Shown piece by piece: positions 45,003-53,851 of a DNA stretch of 64,000 nt; position 1 is the stretch's first letter, and every line of letters begins with the position of its first letter. Position numbers and translations under genes: made by a program. Source of the DNA: Pseudorhodoferax sp. Leaf274 (GTDB taxonomy: Bacteria; Pseudomonadota; Gammaproteobacteria; Burkholderiales; Burkholderiaceae_C); assembly GCF_001422445.1 (NCBI RefSeq), contig NZ_LMNA01000005.1:1-64000 (forward strand). Reading direction: 5' to 3'. The notes below the pieces were generated by a model. That model was not told where the DNA came from. It was given only the letters and a program-made list of their open reading frames with translations, and made no database searches.

Positions 45003-45323
45003 ATGCCGACCGTTGTTTTCACCGATCCCCAGGGCACCGAACACCGCGTGGAAGCGCCATCGGGGCGCAGCCTCATGAAGATCGCCGTCGACCACGGCGT
45101 GCCCGGCATCCTGGGCGACTGCGGTGGCGCATGCAGCTGCGCGACCTGCCACGGCTATGTCGACCCGGCCTTCGCCGAGCGGCTGCCGGCGCGCACGGAG
45201 ACCGAGGAATTCATGCTGGAAGGCGTGCCGGATCTGCGCGCGACCAGCCGGCTGTGCTGCCAGCTGCGCATGGCGCCGGAACTCGACGGCATACGCATCC
45301 AGCTGCCCGACGAACAGGTCTGA
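45003..45323 (+). CDS. [2Fe-2S] ferredoxin, adrenodoxin/putidaredoxin type
   Basis: A 106-residue ferredoxin. The cluster cysteines are Cys40, Cys46 and Cys49 in GDCGGACSCATCHGYV and Cys86 in SRLCCQL, the spacing of adrenodoxin-type proteins. It shuttles single electrons from a FAD reductase to an oxygenase. The divergent Rieske genes are the obvious acceptor and the reductase at 34425 the donor, all three under motif A. The ATG at 45003 is preceded by AAGGA. Confidence 0.92.
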   Translation: MPTVVFTDPQGTEHRVEAPSGRSLMKIAVDHGVPGILGDCGGACSCATCHGYVDPAFAERLPARTETEEFMLEGVPDLRATSRLCCQLRMAPELDGIRIQLPDEQV

Positions 45324-45377
45324 GCAAGCACCACAGCCCGCCATGCAGGCCGGCACAAAGGGTCAACCCCAATAAAT

Positions 45378-45395
45378 AAGCCGTCTGGTCGGTCT
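45378..45395. promoter_or_regulatory. motif A operator upstream of CoA ligase 2
   Basis: AAGCCGTCTGGTCGGTCT, with TA outside each end. It overlaps a plus-strand -10-like TATTAT (45395-45400), about 60 bases before CoA ligase 2. The left half is diverged, the right half fully conserved. Confidence 0.66.
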
Positions 45396-45458
45396 ATTAT
45401 TTGTCGCACTGCGACGCACGCGCCGCCACACGACTTCCCATCCTGCAGAGAACCGACG

Positions 45459-47015
45459 ATGACCGTGAGCCTCACCCAGTGCCTGCACCGCGCACTGCAG
45501 CAGTACCCCGACCGGCTCGCGACCATCCACGCATCGCGACGCCGGACGTACCGCGAGATCCACGCGCGTGTCGCGAGCCTGGCCGGTGCACTGCGTGCAA
45601 TGGGGGTGTCCAAGGGAGACCGGGTCGGCATCCTGTCGCTGAACTCGGACCGCTACCTGGAGGTCTATCTGGCCGTGTTCTGGCTGGGCGCCGCCATCAA
45701 CCCGGCCAACACCCGCTGGAGCGCGCACGAACTGGCCTACTCGTTCCGCGATTGCGACACCCGCGTGCTGTTCATCGACGACGCACATCTGCCGCTGGCC
45801 GATGCCGTGCACGCCGAGGCGCCCTGCGTGCAGCAATGGATCTACCTGGGCGATGCGCCCTGCCCCGCCGCGATGCAGGCCTACGAGCCGCTGATGGCGA
45901 CGGCACCCGTGGACGACGTCGGCGCGGCCGACCGGGACCTGGCCGCCGTCTTCTACACGGGCGGCACGACCGGCTTCCCGAAGGGCGTGCAGCTGTCGCA
46001 CGAAAGCATCATGGGCGCCGCCCTGAACCGGCTGGCGCAGGGCCATCCGGTCGGTCCGGTGTACCTGCACGCCGCCCCGCTCTTCCACCTGGCTGGGGCC
46101 ATGGGCGTGTTCTGGCAGTTCGTATCGGGCGGCACCCACATGGTCATCAAGAGCTTCACGCCGCTGGACTTCATGCAGGCGGTCCAGCAGGAGCAGGTCA
46201 GCGACACGCTGCTGGTCCCGACCATGGTGCAGATGGTGCTGGACCACCCGGAGTTCTCCGCCTACGACCTCGGCAGCCTGAAGTTCCTGGTCTACGGCGC
46301 GTCGCCGATCAGCGAGACCCTGCTGGACCGCGCGACCACCGCCTTCCCCGACCTGCAGTTCATGCAGGGCTACGGCATGACCGAGCTGTCCGGCTGCGTG
46401 ACCTACCTGGGCCCCGAGTTCCATACCCCGGCGGGGCGCGCGCGCGGCAAGCTGCGCTCAGCCGGCCGCGCCGCGCCGATGGCGGAGGTGAAGATCGTCG
46501 ACTCCGAAGGTCAGGAGCTGCCGCGTGGCACCGTCGGCGAGATCGCGGCGCGCGGCATGTCCACCATGCTCGGTTACTGGAACAAACCCGAGGAAACCGC
46601 GCGCACGCTGCGCGACGGCTGGGTGCACTCCGGCGACGGTGCCTACATGGACGAGGACGGCTTCATCTTCATCGTCGACCGCCTGAAAGACATGATCGTG
46701 AGCGGTGGCGAGAACGTGTACTCGGCCGAGGTGGAAAACGCAGTGCTCAAGCACCCCGCCATCGCCAGCTGCGCCGTGATCGGCGTGCCGGACGACAAAT
46801 GGGGCGAGCGCGTACACGCCGTCGTGGTGCTCAAGCCCGGCATGGACTGCACGCCGGACGCGCTGAGCACGCACTGCAAGAACCTGATCGCCGGCTACAA
46901 GTGCCCGCGCAGCATCGAGTTCCGGTCGGAGTTGCCGCTGTCAGGGGCTGGCAAGATCATGAAGAACAGGCTGCGCGAGGCCCATTGGAGCCAAGCCAAC
47001 CGACGTGTGAACTGA
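45459..47015 (+). CDS. acyl-CoA synthetase, AMP-forming (CoA ligase 2)
   Basis: A 518-residue adenylate-forming CoA ligase, paralogue of CoA ligase 1. P-loop FYTGGTTGFPKGVQLSH, FMQGYGMTELSG, GWVHSGDGAYMDEDGFIFIVDRLKD and the catalytic Lys in SGAGKIMKNRLR. From AGYKCPRS to the C terminus the two ligases are nearly identical in layout. This copy is controlled by a motif-A site, ligase 1 by motif B, so each regulon has its own activation enzyme. It activates an acid to acyl-CoA; substrate unknown. A degraded phosphatase gene follows. Confidence 0.9.
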   Translation: MTVSLTQCLHRALQQYPDRLATIHASRRRTYREIHARVASLAGALRAMGVSKGDRVGILSLNSDRYLEVYLAVFWLGAAINPANTRWSAHELAYSFRDCDTRVLFIDDAHLPLADAVHAEAPCVQQWIYLGDAPCPAAMQAYEPLMATAPVDDVGAADRDLAAVFYTGGTTGFPKGVQLSHESIMGAALNRLAQGHPVGPVYLHAAPLFHLAGAMGVFWQFVSGGTHMVIKSFTPLDFMQAVQQEQVSDTLLVPTMVQMVLDHPEFSAYDLGSLKFLVYGASPISETLLDRATTAFPDLQFMQGYGMTELSGCVTYLGPEFHTPAGRARGKLRSAGRAAPMAEVKIVDSEGQELPRGTVGEIAARGMSTMLGYWNKPEETARTLRDGWVHSGDGAYMDEDGFIFIVDRLKDMIVSGGENVYSAEVENAVLKHPAIASCAVIGVPDDKWGERVHAVVVLKPGMDCTPDALSTHCKNLIAGYKCPRSIEFRSELPLSGAGKIMKNRLREAHWSQANRRVN

Positions 47016-47044
47016 TCGCACCGTTTCGGGGTGGGCCTGGCCTC

Positions 47045-47528
47045 TCGGGCGATGCGCGCTACCGCCAGAAGAACGTGCGCTGCTGACGGCACGTGGCACG
47101 CGCGCCTTCCCGAACAACGCGCCCATGCGCTGGGCCGGCCTGTCGAGGACGAGCGCATCTACCGGCGCATCGCCTGGGGCCCGCTGTTGGACGTGTTCGT
47201 GATCGACATGCGCAGCTACCGTGGCGCGGATGGCCCCAATCGGCAGGAACAGGGCGGCCCTGACAGCGCCTTGCCCGGCCCCGCCCCACTGCGCTGGCTG
47301 CAGCAGGGGCTCGCCGCGAGCCAGGCCACGTGGAAGGTGATCGCGTCGGACATGCCGATCGGCCTGCAGGTACCCGATGGCAAAGACACCGAAGGCCGTA
47401 CGCGCTGGGAGACCGTCGCGAACGGCAACGGCCCGCCGCTGGGCCGCGAACGGGAGATCGCGGCGCTGCTGCGTTTCATCCAACGCCAGCGCATCCGCCG
47501 CACGGTGTGGCTGACCGCGGACGTGCAT
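47045..47528 (+). pseudogene. alkaline phosphatase D (PhoD) remnant
   Basis: Pieces of a PhoD-type metallophosphoesterase occur in three frames: DARYRQKNVR (to ~47080), LLTARGTRAFPNNAPMRW (from ~47080) and then PVEDERIYRRIAWGPLLDVFVIDMRSYRG followed by WKVIASDMPIGL, ANGNGPPLGREREIAALLRF and VWLTADVH. Two frameshifts separate them. The N-terminal half is absent, and the C terminus stops exactly at the stop codon of the convergent acyl-CoA dehydrogenase gene (47529). It is a clear relic disrupted by rearrangement, unrelated in function to its neighbours. Confidence 0.78.
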
Positions 47529-48668
47529 CTAGGACTGGCTGAGCAATGCCCGCTGGACCAGCAGCCTCTGGATGTCCGACGTGCCTTCGTAGATCTGGCA
47601 CACGCGCACGTCGCGGTAGATGCGCTCCAGCGGAAAGTCGTTGACGTAGCCGTAGCCGCCCAGCGTCTGGATCGCGGCGCTGCACACGCGCTCGGCCATC
47701 TCGCTGGCGAACAGCTTGGCCATCGCCGCCTCCTTCAGGCACGGCCGCCCGGCGTCGCGCAGGCTGGCGGCATGCCAGATCAACTGGCGTGCGGCCTCGA
47801 GCTGCGTGGCACAGTCGGCCAGGCGAAATCCGACGGCCTGCAGATCGAAGATCGCGCCGCCGAAGGCCTGCCGCTCCTTCGCATAGGCCAGCGCCACCTC
47901 GAATGCGCTGCGCGCCATGCCGACGCTCTGCGCCGCGATGCCGATGCGCCCACCCTCCAGCGCGCCGAGCGCGATGCGGTAGCCCTCGCCTTCCTGGCCG
48001 ATCAGGTTGCCTGCCGGGATCCGGCAGCCTTCGAAGTTGATCTGCGCGGTGTCGCTGCTGTGCTGGCCGAGCTTGTCTTCGAGCCGCGCCACGTGGTAGC
48101 CCGGCGTGTCGGTCGGCACGATGAAGGCGCTCATGCCGCGCTTGCCTGCCGTCTTGTCCGTCACCGCGATGACGATCGCGACCTGGCCGTGCTTGCCGCT
48201 GGTGATGAACTGCTTGACGCCGTCGATCACATAGCCATCGCCGTCGCGCCTGGCCACGGTGCGCAGCGACGCTGCATCGCTGCCGGCCTGCGGCTCCGTC
48301 AGGCAGAAGGCGCCCAGCATGCGGCCTTGCGCCAGCGGCTGCAGCCACTGCTTCTTCTGCTGCGCGTTGCCGTCGCGCATGAGGATGGCGTTGACGGGGC
48401 AGTTGGTCACGCTGATCGCCGTGCTGGTGCCGCCGTCGCCAGCCGCGATCTCCTCCAGCACGAGCGCCAGCGTCAGGTAGTCCAGGCCGGCGCCGCCGTC
48501 TTCCTCGGGCACGCAGATGCCGTAGGCGCCGAGTGCGGCCAGGCCCGCGTGTGCGGCTTTCGGGAAGTGGTGCTCGCGGTCCCAGGTGGGGGCGTGCGGC
48601 CACAGTTCGGCTTGCGCGAAGGCGCGCACTGCGTCGCGGATGGCTTCCTGGTCGGGGTTGAGCAGCAT
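47529..48668 (-). CDS. acyl-CoA dehydrogenase, short/medium-chain-type
   Basis: A 379-residue acyl-CoA dehydrogenase. FAD/substrate signature CLTEPQAGSDAASLRT; C-terminal QIYEGTSDIQRLLVQRALL contains the Glu that serves as catalytic base in short/medium-chain enzymes, unlike the other two dehydrogenases here. It oxidises acyl-CoA to enoyl-CoA and passes electrons to ETF. The ATG at 48668 begins MLLNPDQEAIRDAVRAFAQ, a normal family start. It is separated from the indolepyruvate oxidoreductase gene by 88 bases and may share its transcript. Confidence 0.9.
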   Translation of the reverse strand: MLLNPDQEAIRDAVRAFAQAELWPHAPTWDREHHFPKAAHAGLAALGAYGICVPEEDGGAGLDYLTLALVLEEIAAGDGGTSTAISVTNCPVNAILMRDGNAQQKKQWLQPLAQGRMLGAFCLTEPQAGSDAASLRTVARRDGDGYVIDGVKQFITSGKHGQVAIVIAVTDKTAGKRGMSAFIVPTDTPGYHVARLEDKLGQHSSDTAQINFEGCRIPAGNLIGQEGEGYRIALGALEGGRIGIAAQSVGMARSAFEVALAYAKERQAFGGAIFDLQAVGFRLADCATQLEAARQLIWHAASLRDAGRPCLKEAAMAKLFASEMAERVCSAAIQTLGGYGYVNDFPLERIYRDVRVCQIYEGTSDIQRLLVQRALLSQS

Positions 48669-48756
48669 GGCGGCTAGCGTCTCTTTGGAGGTGGAAGGAA
48701 GCGGACTGCCGCAAGCGGGTCCGGCAATGGTCGGTGCGCGGCGTGCAGGGTCCGGG

Positions 48757-51700
48757 TCATGCCGCTTTGGCAATGGCGATGCGGGCCGGCGCGCGGAACT
48801 CCTGCAGCAGCGCCTCCTTGTCGTGCCGGTACGCCTGCAAGGCCTGCAGCTTCACCGGGCCGAACCCGCGCACCTGCGACACCAGGTTCGCCAGCTCCAC
48901 CGCGCTGGCGTGCGTGCGTGGCTTCAGCTCCTTGACCAGGCCATCGACCAGGTCGAAGTAGTCGGCGACCAGTTCACGCTCGGCGACACGCTCGTGGTTC
49001 CGGCCGAACGGATCGAACATGCCGCCACGCAAGCCCTTGAACGCGGCGAGCACCGCGAACGCCTTGAAGATCCAGGGCCCGAACTTGATCTTCCTGGGCC
49101 GGCCGGTGTTCGCGTCGATGCGTGCGATGCCGGGCGGCGCCAGCCACACGGAGACCTTGCCGACGCCATCGAACTGCTTGTGCACCGTGGCCTTGAAATC
49201 CGCCGACGCATAGAGGCGCGCCACCTCGTACTCGTCCTTGTAGGCCATCACGCGGTAGGCATTGACGGCGACGGCGCGCGCGAGTTCCTGCGTACCTGGC
49301 GCGGCGTCGCGTTCGGCATTGCGGACCCGGTTGACGAGTTGCAGGTAGCGCTTGGCATAGGCCGCGTTCTGGTAGCGCGTCAGCTCCAGGGCATGCATCT
49401 GCACCAACTGGTCGAGGGTCTGGGCCGCGCCCTGGGTTGGCACGGTGGCTTCGATCAGCTCCTGCGCTGCCTGCGGGAACTGCGCAGCGATGCGGCCCCA
49501 GCTGAACGCGCGGCGGTTCGTGGCCGGCGCCACTGCACTGTCGATCGCAATTTCCAGCGACGCGATCGACAAGGGGAGCAAGCCCTTCTGCCAGGCGTAG
49601 CCGAGCATCAGCACATGGGCAGAGGTCGAGTCGCCGAACAGTGCGGTGGTCAAGGCACTCGCGTTGATGCTGTGGCAGGCGTCCGGCGCGCACCGGCCTT
49701 CGACGCGCCGCGCGATCTGCTCGGCAGGCAGTGCGGCATCCCGGTTGCGCACGACGGCCGCGGTGGGCGTGAGGTCGGCATTGACCACGGCGGCCGAGCG
49801 CAAGGGCGACAGACGCGATGCGACGTCGTCCGAGGCCGAGTAGACGAGGTCGGCACCGATCAGCAGGTCGGCCGCACCTGGGCCGATGCGCGAGGCCTGG
49901 ATTCCGGCTGCGTCCGTGCTGATGCGCACCTGGCTCAGCACCGCACCGTTCTTCTGCGCCAGGCCGGTGAAGTCGAGCACGTTGGACACCTTGCGGTCGA
50001 CCAGCGCCGCCGCCCCCAGCAAGGCGCCGACGGTCAGGACGCCCGACCCGCCGATGCCGGCAAACAGCACGTTGTAGCTCCGATGCTGCATGGGCGACGG
50101 CACCACCGGCGCCAGCGACGCGACGAGTTGCTGCTCGCGCTCGGCCGACAGAATGCCCGGCTTGGCAGGCTTGCCGCCTTCGATCTCCACGAAGCTCGGG
50201 CAGAAGCCCTTGATGCACGACATGTCGGTGTTGCAGCTCGACTGGTTGATGGTCCGCTTGCGGCCGAATGGTGTCTCGAGCGGCTCGATCGCAATGCAGT
50301 TGGACTGCACCGAGCAGTCGCCGCAGCCCTCGCAGACACGCGAGTTGATCAGTGCCCGTGCCGGCGCGGCCAAGGCCTTGTCCTTCTTGCGCCGGCGGCG
50401 CTTCTCGGCCGCGCAGGTCTGCACGTAGACGATGGCGGTCACGCCTTCGATCTCGCGCAGGCGGCGCTGCACGGCATCCAGCGCGTCGCGGTGGTGCACC
50501 GTCACGCCCGGTGCCAGCTCGGTATTGCCTTCCCAGTTTTCGGGCACGTCGGACACCAGCGCGATGGTCGTGACGCCCTCGGCATGCAGCTGGCGCGTGA
50601 TGCGTGCGGGGTCGTTGGTGCCTTCGGCCTGCTGGCCTCCGGTCATCGCCACGGCGTCGTTGTAGAGGATCTTGTAGGTGATGTTGGTGCCCAGCGCCAG
50701 CGCGGCGCGGATGGCGAGCACGCCCGAATGCTGGTAGGTGCCGTCGCCCAGGTTCTGGAAGATGTGCCGCGTCTCGGAGAAGGGCTGCGCACCGGCCCAC
50801 TGCACGCCCTCGCCGCCCATCTGGCAGAAGGTGTCGGTCTTCAGTTCGGGCAGCATCAAGGCCATGACGTGGCAGCCGATGCCGCCGCCGCTGATCGATC
50901 CGTCGGGTGTCCGGGTCGATGTGTTGTGCGGGCAGCCCGAGCAGAAGTACGGCGTGCGCGCCGGCACGGCCATGTCGTCGACCGGCGTCTGGCGTGCCTG
51001 CATGCGCGCCAGGCGCTGCGGCAGATCGGCCACGCCACCGAGGCGTTCGACCAGCGCGCGCGCCACCATGATGGGCGTGAATTCGGACGTCTCGGGCAAC
51101 AGCGCGCGGCCTGCGGGATCCTGCTTGCCGGTCACGGCCGGCCGTGAATGCGATGGCGCGTGGTACAGCGCTTCCTTGATCTGCGATTCGACGGTGGCGC
51201 GCTTTTCCTCGACGACGAACAGTTCCTGGTGGCCCTTGGCGAACTCGACGATGCCAGTGGTTTCGAGAGGCCAGCTCATCGCGACCTTGTAGACCGAGAC
51301 GCCCAGGCCTTGCAGGTCGGCCGCCGTGAGGCCGAGGTCGGCACAGGCCTGCATCAGGTCCTGGTGTGCCTTGCCGACCGTCACCACGCCGAGCCTGCGC
51401 TCACGGGCGGCCACGATGGTCTTGTCGAGCTGGTTGGCACGGGCCCAGCGGCGCGCCGCCGGCAGGCGTGCGTCGATGAGCCTGCGCTCGAGCTCGAAGC
51501 GCTGGGCCGGCCACTGGATGGCCGGATCCCAGTTCAGCGGCGTCGTATCGCCGTCGTGCTGCGGCACCACGAACGGCGTGGGCGGCGCCAGTTGAACGAC
51601 GCCGGCGGCTTCCACCACTTCGGCGATGGTCTTCATGCCGACCCACAGGCCCGAGAAGCGCGAGAGCGCGATGCCGGCCAGGCCCAGCTCCAGCACTTCG

Positions 51701-52236
51701 CCCACGCTTGCGGGCTGCAGCACCGGCATCGACACGGCCTGGAACAGGCCATCGGTCTGGTGCGGATACATCGACGACTGGGCCGCATGGTCGTCGCCCG
51801 AGACGGCGAGCACGCCGCCCAGCGGCGATGTTCCCATCACGTTGGCACTGCGGAACACGTCGCCGGTGCGGTCCACGCCGGGGCCCTTGCCATACCAGAT
51901 GCCGAAGACACCGTCGACCTTGCCCGGCCCGAATGCGCGGTGCATCTGCGCGCCCCACAAGGCAGTGGCGGCCAGGTCTTCATTGAGCCCCGGCTGGAAC
52001 ACGATGTCGTGCGCCTTCAGCTGGGCCGCTGCTTTCCAGAGTTGCTGGTCGTAGGCGCCCAGCGGCGAGCCACGGTAGCCGGACACCAGCCCTGCGGTGG
52101 CGAGGCCGCGGCTGCGGTCCAGCCGGCGCTGCACCATCGGCAAGCGCACCAGCGCCTGGATGCCGGACATGAAGGCTGGGCCGTCGTCGGCGCCGTAGAT
52201 GTCCTGCTTCTCGAAAAGTCTGTCGTCCGCGCCCAT
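48757..52236 (-). CDS. indolepyruvate:ferredoxin oxidoreductase, fused subunits
   Basis: A 1159-residue fusion of the alpha and beta subunits of indolepyruvate (2-oxoacid) ferredoxin oxidoreductase. The N-terminal part has GLVSGYRGSPLGAYDQQLW and FQPGLNEDLAATALWG; the thiamine-diphosphate part has FCSGCPHNTST and MGGEGVQWAG; a Cys-rich insert (RVCEGCGDCSVQSNC, then SCNTDMSCIKGFCP) can bind iron-sulfur clusters; the C-terminal gamma-like domain starts FAGIGGSGVLTVGALLG. It oxidatively decarboxylates aryl- or branched 2-oxoacids to acyl-CoA. This full-length fused form is common in aerobic proteobacteria. It diverges from an Lrp regulator. Confidence 0.93.
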   Translation of the reverse strand: MGADDRLFEKQDIYGADDGPAFMSGIQALVRLPMVQRRLDRSRGLATAGLVSGYRGSPLGAYDQQLWKAAAQLKAHDIVFQPGLNEDLAATALWGAQMHRAFGPGKVDGVFGIWYGKGPGVDRTGDVFRSANVMGTSPLGGVLAVSGDDHAAQSSMYPHQTDGLFQAVSMPVLQPASVGEVLELGLAGIALSRFSGLWVGMKTIAEVVEAAGVVQLAPPTPFVVPQHDGDTTPLNWDPAIQWPAQRFELERRLIDARLPAARRWARANQLDKTIVAARERRLGVVTVGKAHQDLMQACADLGLTAADLQGLGVSVYKVAMSWPLETTGIVEFAKGHQELFVVEEKRATVESQIKEALYHAPSHSRPAVTGKQDPAGRALLPETSEFTPIMVARALVERLGGVADLPQRLARMQARQTPVDDMAVPARTPYFCSGCPHNTSTRTPDGSISGGGIGCHVMALMLPELKTDTFCQMGGEGVQWAGAQPFSETRHIFQNLGDGTYQHSGVLAIRAALALGTNITYKILYNDAVAMTGGQQAEGTNDPARITRQLHAEGVTTIALVSDVPENWEGNTELAPGVTVHHRDALDAVQRRLREIEGVTAIVYVQTCAAEKRRRRKKDKALAAPARALINSRVCEGCGDCSVQSNCIAIEPLETPFGRKRTINQSSCNTDMSCIKGFCPSFVEIEGGKPAKPGILSAEREQQLVASLAPVVPSPMQHRSYNVLFAGIGGSGVLTVGALLGAAALVDRKVSNVLDFTGLAQKNGAVLSQVRISTDAAGIQASRIGPGAADLLIGADLVYSASDDVASRLSPLRSAAVVNADLTPTAAVVRNRDAALPAEQIARRVEGRCAPDACHSINASALTTALFGDSTSAHVLMLGYAWQKGLLPLSIASLEIAIDSAVAPATNRRAFSWGRIAAQFPQAAQELIEATVPTQGAAQTLDQLVQMHALELTRYQNAAYAKRYLQLVNRVRNAERDAAPGTQELARAVAVNAYRVMAYKDEYEVARLYASADFKATVHKQFDGVGKVSVWLAPPGIARIDANTGRPRKIKFGPWIFKAFAVLAAFKGLRGGMFDPFGRNHERVAERELVADYFDLVDGLVKELKPRTHASAVELANLVSQVRGFGPVKLQALQAYRHDKEALLQEFRAPARIAIAKAA

Positions 52237-52349
52237 GTCTTGTGCTCCTGTTCAGGACCACAAGCTTATTGAAGAGTGCGTGGCAAGATGCTCCAATTCG
52301 GCCATCGAATCGCCTTATCCTTGGCCGTTTCATCTAGCCAATCAAGAAA

Positions 52350-52826
52350 ATGCAAGCCGAAACAACCCAGGACCTCGACCGCATCGACCGCAAGATCCTG
52401 CAGACACTGGTGAAGGACGGCCGCATCAGCTGGCGCGAGCTGGCGGACGAGGTCGGCCTGTCGACCACGCCGGTGCTGCGGCGCGTGAAGGCGCTCGAAG
52501 AATCGGGCTGCATCCGCGGCTACACGGCCACGCTCGACGAAGCACGCCTGGCCGGCACGCTGAGCGTGTTCGTCTCCATCACGCTGGACAAGCAGGACGC
52601 CGATGCGCTCGTGCGCTTCGAGGAGCAGATCAAGCTGGCGCCGGAGGTCATGAGCTGCTTTCTGATGACCGGCGATTTCGACTACCTGCTGCGTGTGGTC
52701 ACGCCCAGCGTGGAGGCGTTCCAGGTGTTCCTGACCGGCAAGCTCGCGCGCATGCCGGGCGTGGCGCACCTGAAGTCGAGCTTTGCGCTGAAGGCGATCA
52801 TGGTGCGGCAGGCGCCACTGGTCTGA
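52350..52826 (+). CDS. Lrp/AsnC-family regulator
   Basis: A 158-residue Lrp-type regulator: N-terminal helix-turn-helix (LDRIDRKILQTLVKDGRISWRELADEVGLSTTPVLRRVKALEESGCI) and a C-terminal ligand-binding RAM domain (TLSVFVSITLDKQ..., MTGDFDYLLRVV). It is divergent from the indolepyruvate oxidoreductase gene with 113 bases between the starts, an arrangement typical of an amino-acid-responsive activator and its target. Effector is probably an aromatic or branched amino acid (inference). Confidence 0.9.
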   Translation: MQAETTQDLDRIDRKILQTLVKDGRISWRELADEVGLSTTPVLRRVKALEESGCIRGYTATLDEARLAGTLSVFVSITLDKQDADALVRFEEQIKLAPEVMSCFLMTGDFDYLLRVVTPSVEAFQVFLTGKLARMPGVAHLKSSFALKAIMVRQAPLV

Positions 52827-52863
52827 GAGGTCGACCGGCTCCGGCCCCGGCCGCTGCCGACCG

Positions 52864-53826
52864 CTAGCGGCCGAACGGCGCGTCGCTGGCGAGGTAGCGC
52901 GCGCCCGACCATTGGCCGCTCTCGCAGAGATCGCGCACCACCTTGCCGATCAGGCGGCAGATCGCCAGCTTGGCATTGGTGGTCGGCAGGTGGCGCGACA
53001 CGCACAGGCCCAGCACACGCACCATGTCTGGCGAGGCGATGCGGTGGGCCACGAGGCGCCCGTCCTCCACCTCGCGCTGCGCCAGGCCGAGCGGCATGAT
53101 GGTCGGCCCGATGCCGGCTTCGACCGCGCTCTTGAGCACGTAGACCGAGTTGATCTCCGCCGCGATGCCTTGCGGCGCGTGGCCGGCGCGTCGCAGGGCC
53201 TCGTCGACGATCCAGCGTGTGCAATGCCCATGTTGCGGGCTTGGCAGCACCAGCGGCCGCGCCACGGCCTGGTCGAGCGAGACGTCACCGGGCGCGGGTG
53301 CCTGCGGGTCCTGGGGCGAATGCATCAGCACGAATGCTTCTTCGACCAGCGGCGTGAACGCGATGTCGCGCGAAGGCATGGTGTCGGTGAAGATGGCCAC
53401 GTCGACACGCCCGACGAGCAACTGTTCGGCCATGTTGCCGGTGAGTTCCTCGTTCAGCTGGAACAGGATGTCGGGATGGCGGCGTGCCACCGCGCGCATC
53501 AAGGGCAGCGCCAGCGTGGCGGCGACGCTCTGCGGCAAGGCCGCCAGTACAGAGCCGACCACGGTCTCGGAAGACCGCAGCACCGCAGCCCGGGCATCGC
53601 TGACCTGCTTGGTGATGCCCTGGGCGTATTCGTGGAACACCCTGCCGGCCTCGGTCGTCGCGACGCCATTGCGGCTGCGCGACAGAAGCTGCACGCCGAG
53701 TTCTGCTTCGAGTTCGGCGAGCTGCTTGCTCAGCGCCGACTGCGCCACGTGCAGATGCTCCGCTGCACGGGACAGGCTCTTGTTTTCGACGATCGCAAGA
53801 AAGTACTTGAGTTGGCGCAGTTCCAT
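52864..53826 (-). CDS. LysR-family regulator
   Basis: A 320-residue LysR-type regulator with intact N-terminal helix-turn-helix (MELRQLKYFLAIVENKSLSRAAEHLHVAQSALSKQLAELEAELG) and a periplasmic-binding-like effector domain. It is the last gene of the MFS / FAD oxidase / tannase run, 25 bases after the tannase stop, and may be co-transcribed with it rather than divergent. Likely controls that cluster; effector unknown. It converges with the Lrp gene. Confidence 0.88.
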   Translation of the reverse strand: MELRQLKYFLAIVENKSLSRAAEHLHVAQSALSKQLAELEAELGVQLLSRSRNGVATTEAGRVFHEYAQGITKQVSDARAAVLRSSETVVGSVLAALPQSVAATLALPLMRAVARRHPDILFQLNEELTGNMAEQLLVGRVDVAIFTDTMPSRDIAFTPLVEEAFVLMHSPQDPQAPAPGDVSLDQAVARPLVLPSPQHGHCTRWIVDEALRRAGHAPQGIAAEINSVYVLKSAVEAGIGPTIMPLGLAQREVEDGRLVAHRIASPDMVRVLGLCVSRHLPTTNAKLAICRLIGKVVRDLCESGQWSGARYLASDAPFGR

Positions 53827-53851
53827 CGCCTCGATTCTGGACCTTCCCTGC

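Noticed and set aside
48586-51147. Plus-strand open frame of ~853 codons
   Set aside because: Antisense to the indolepyruvate oxidoreductase with no recognisable domain; GC-rich shadow.
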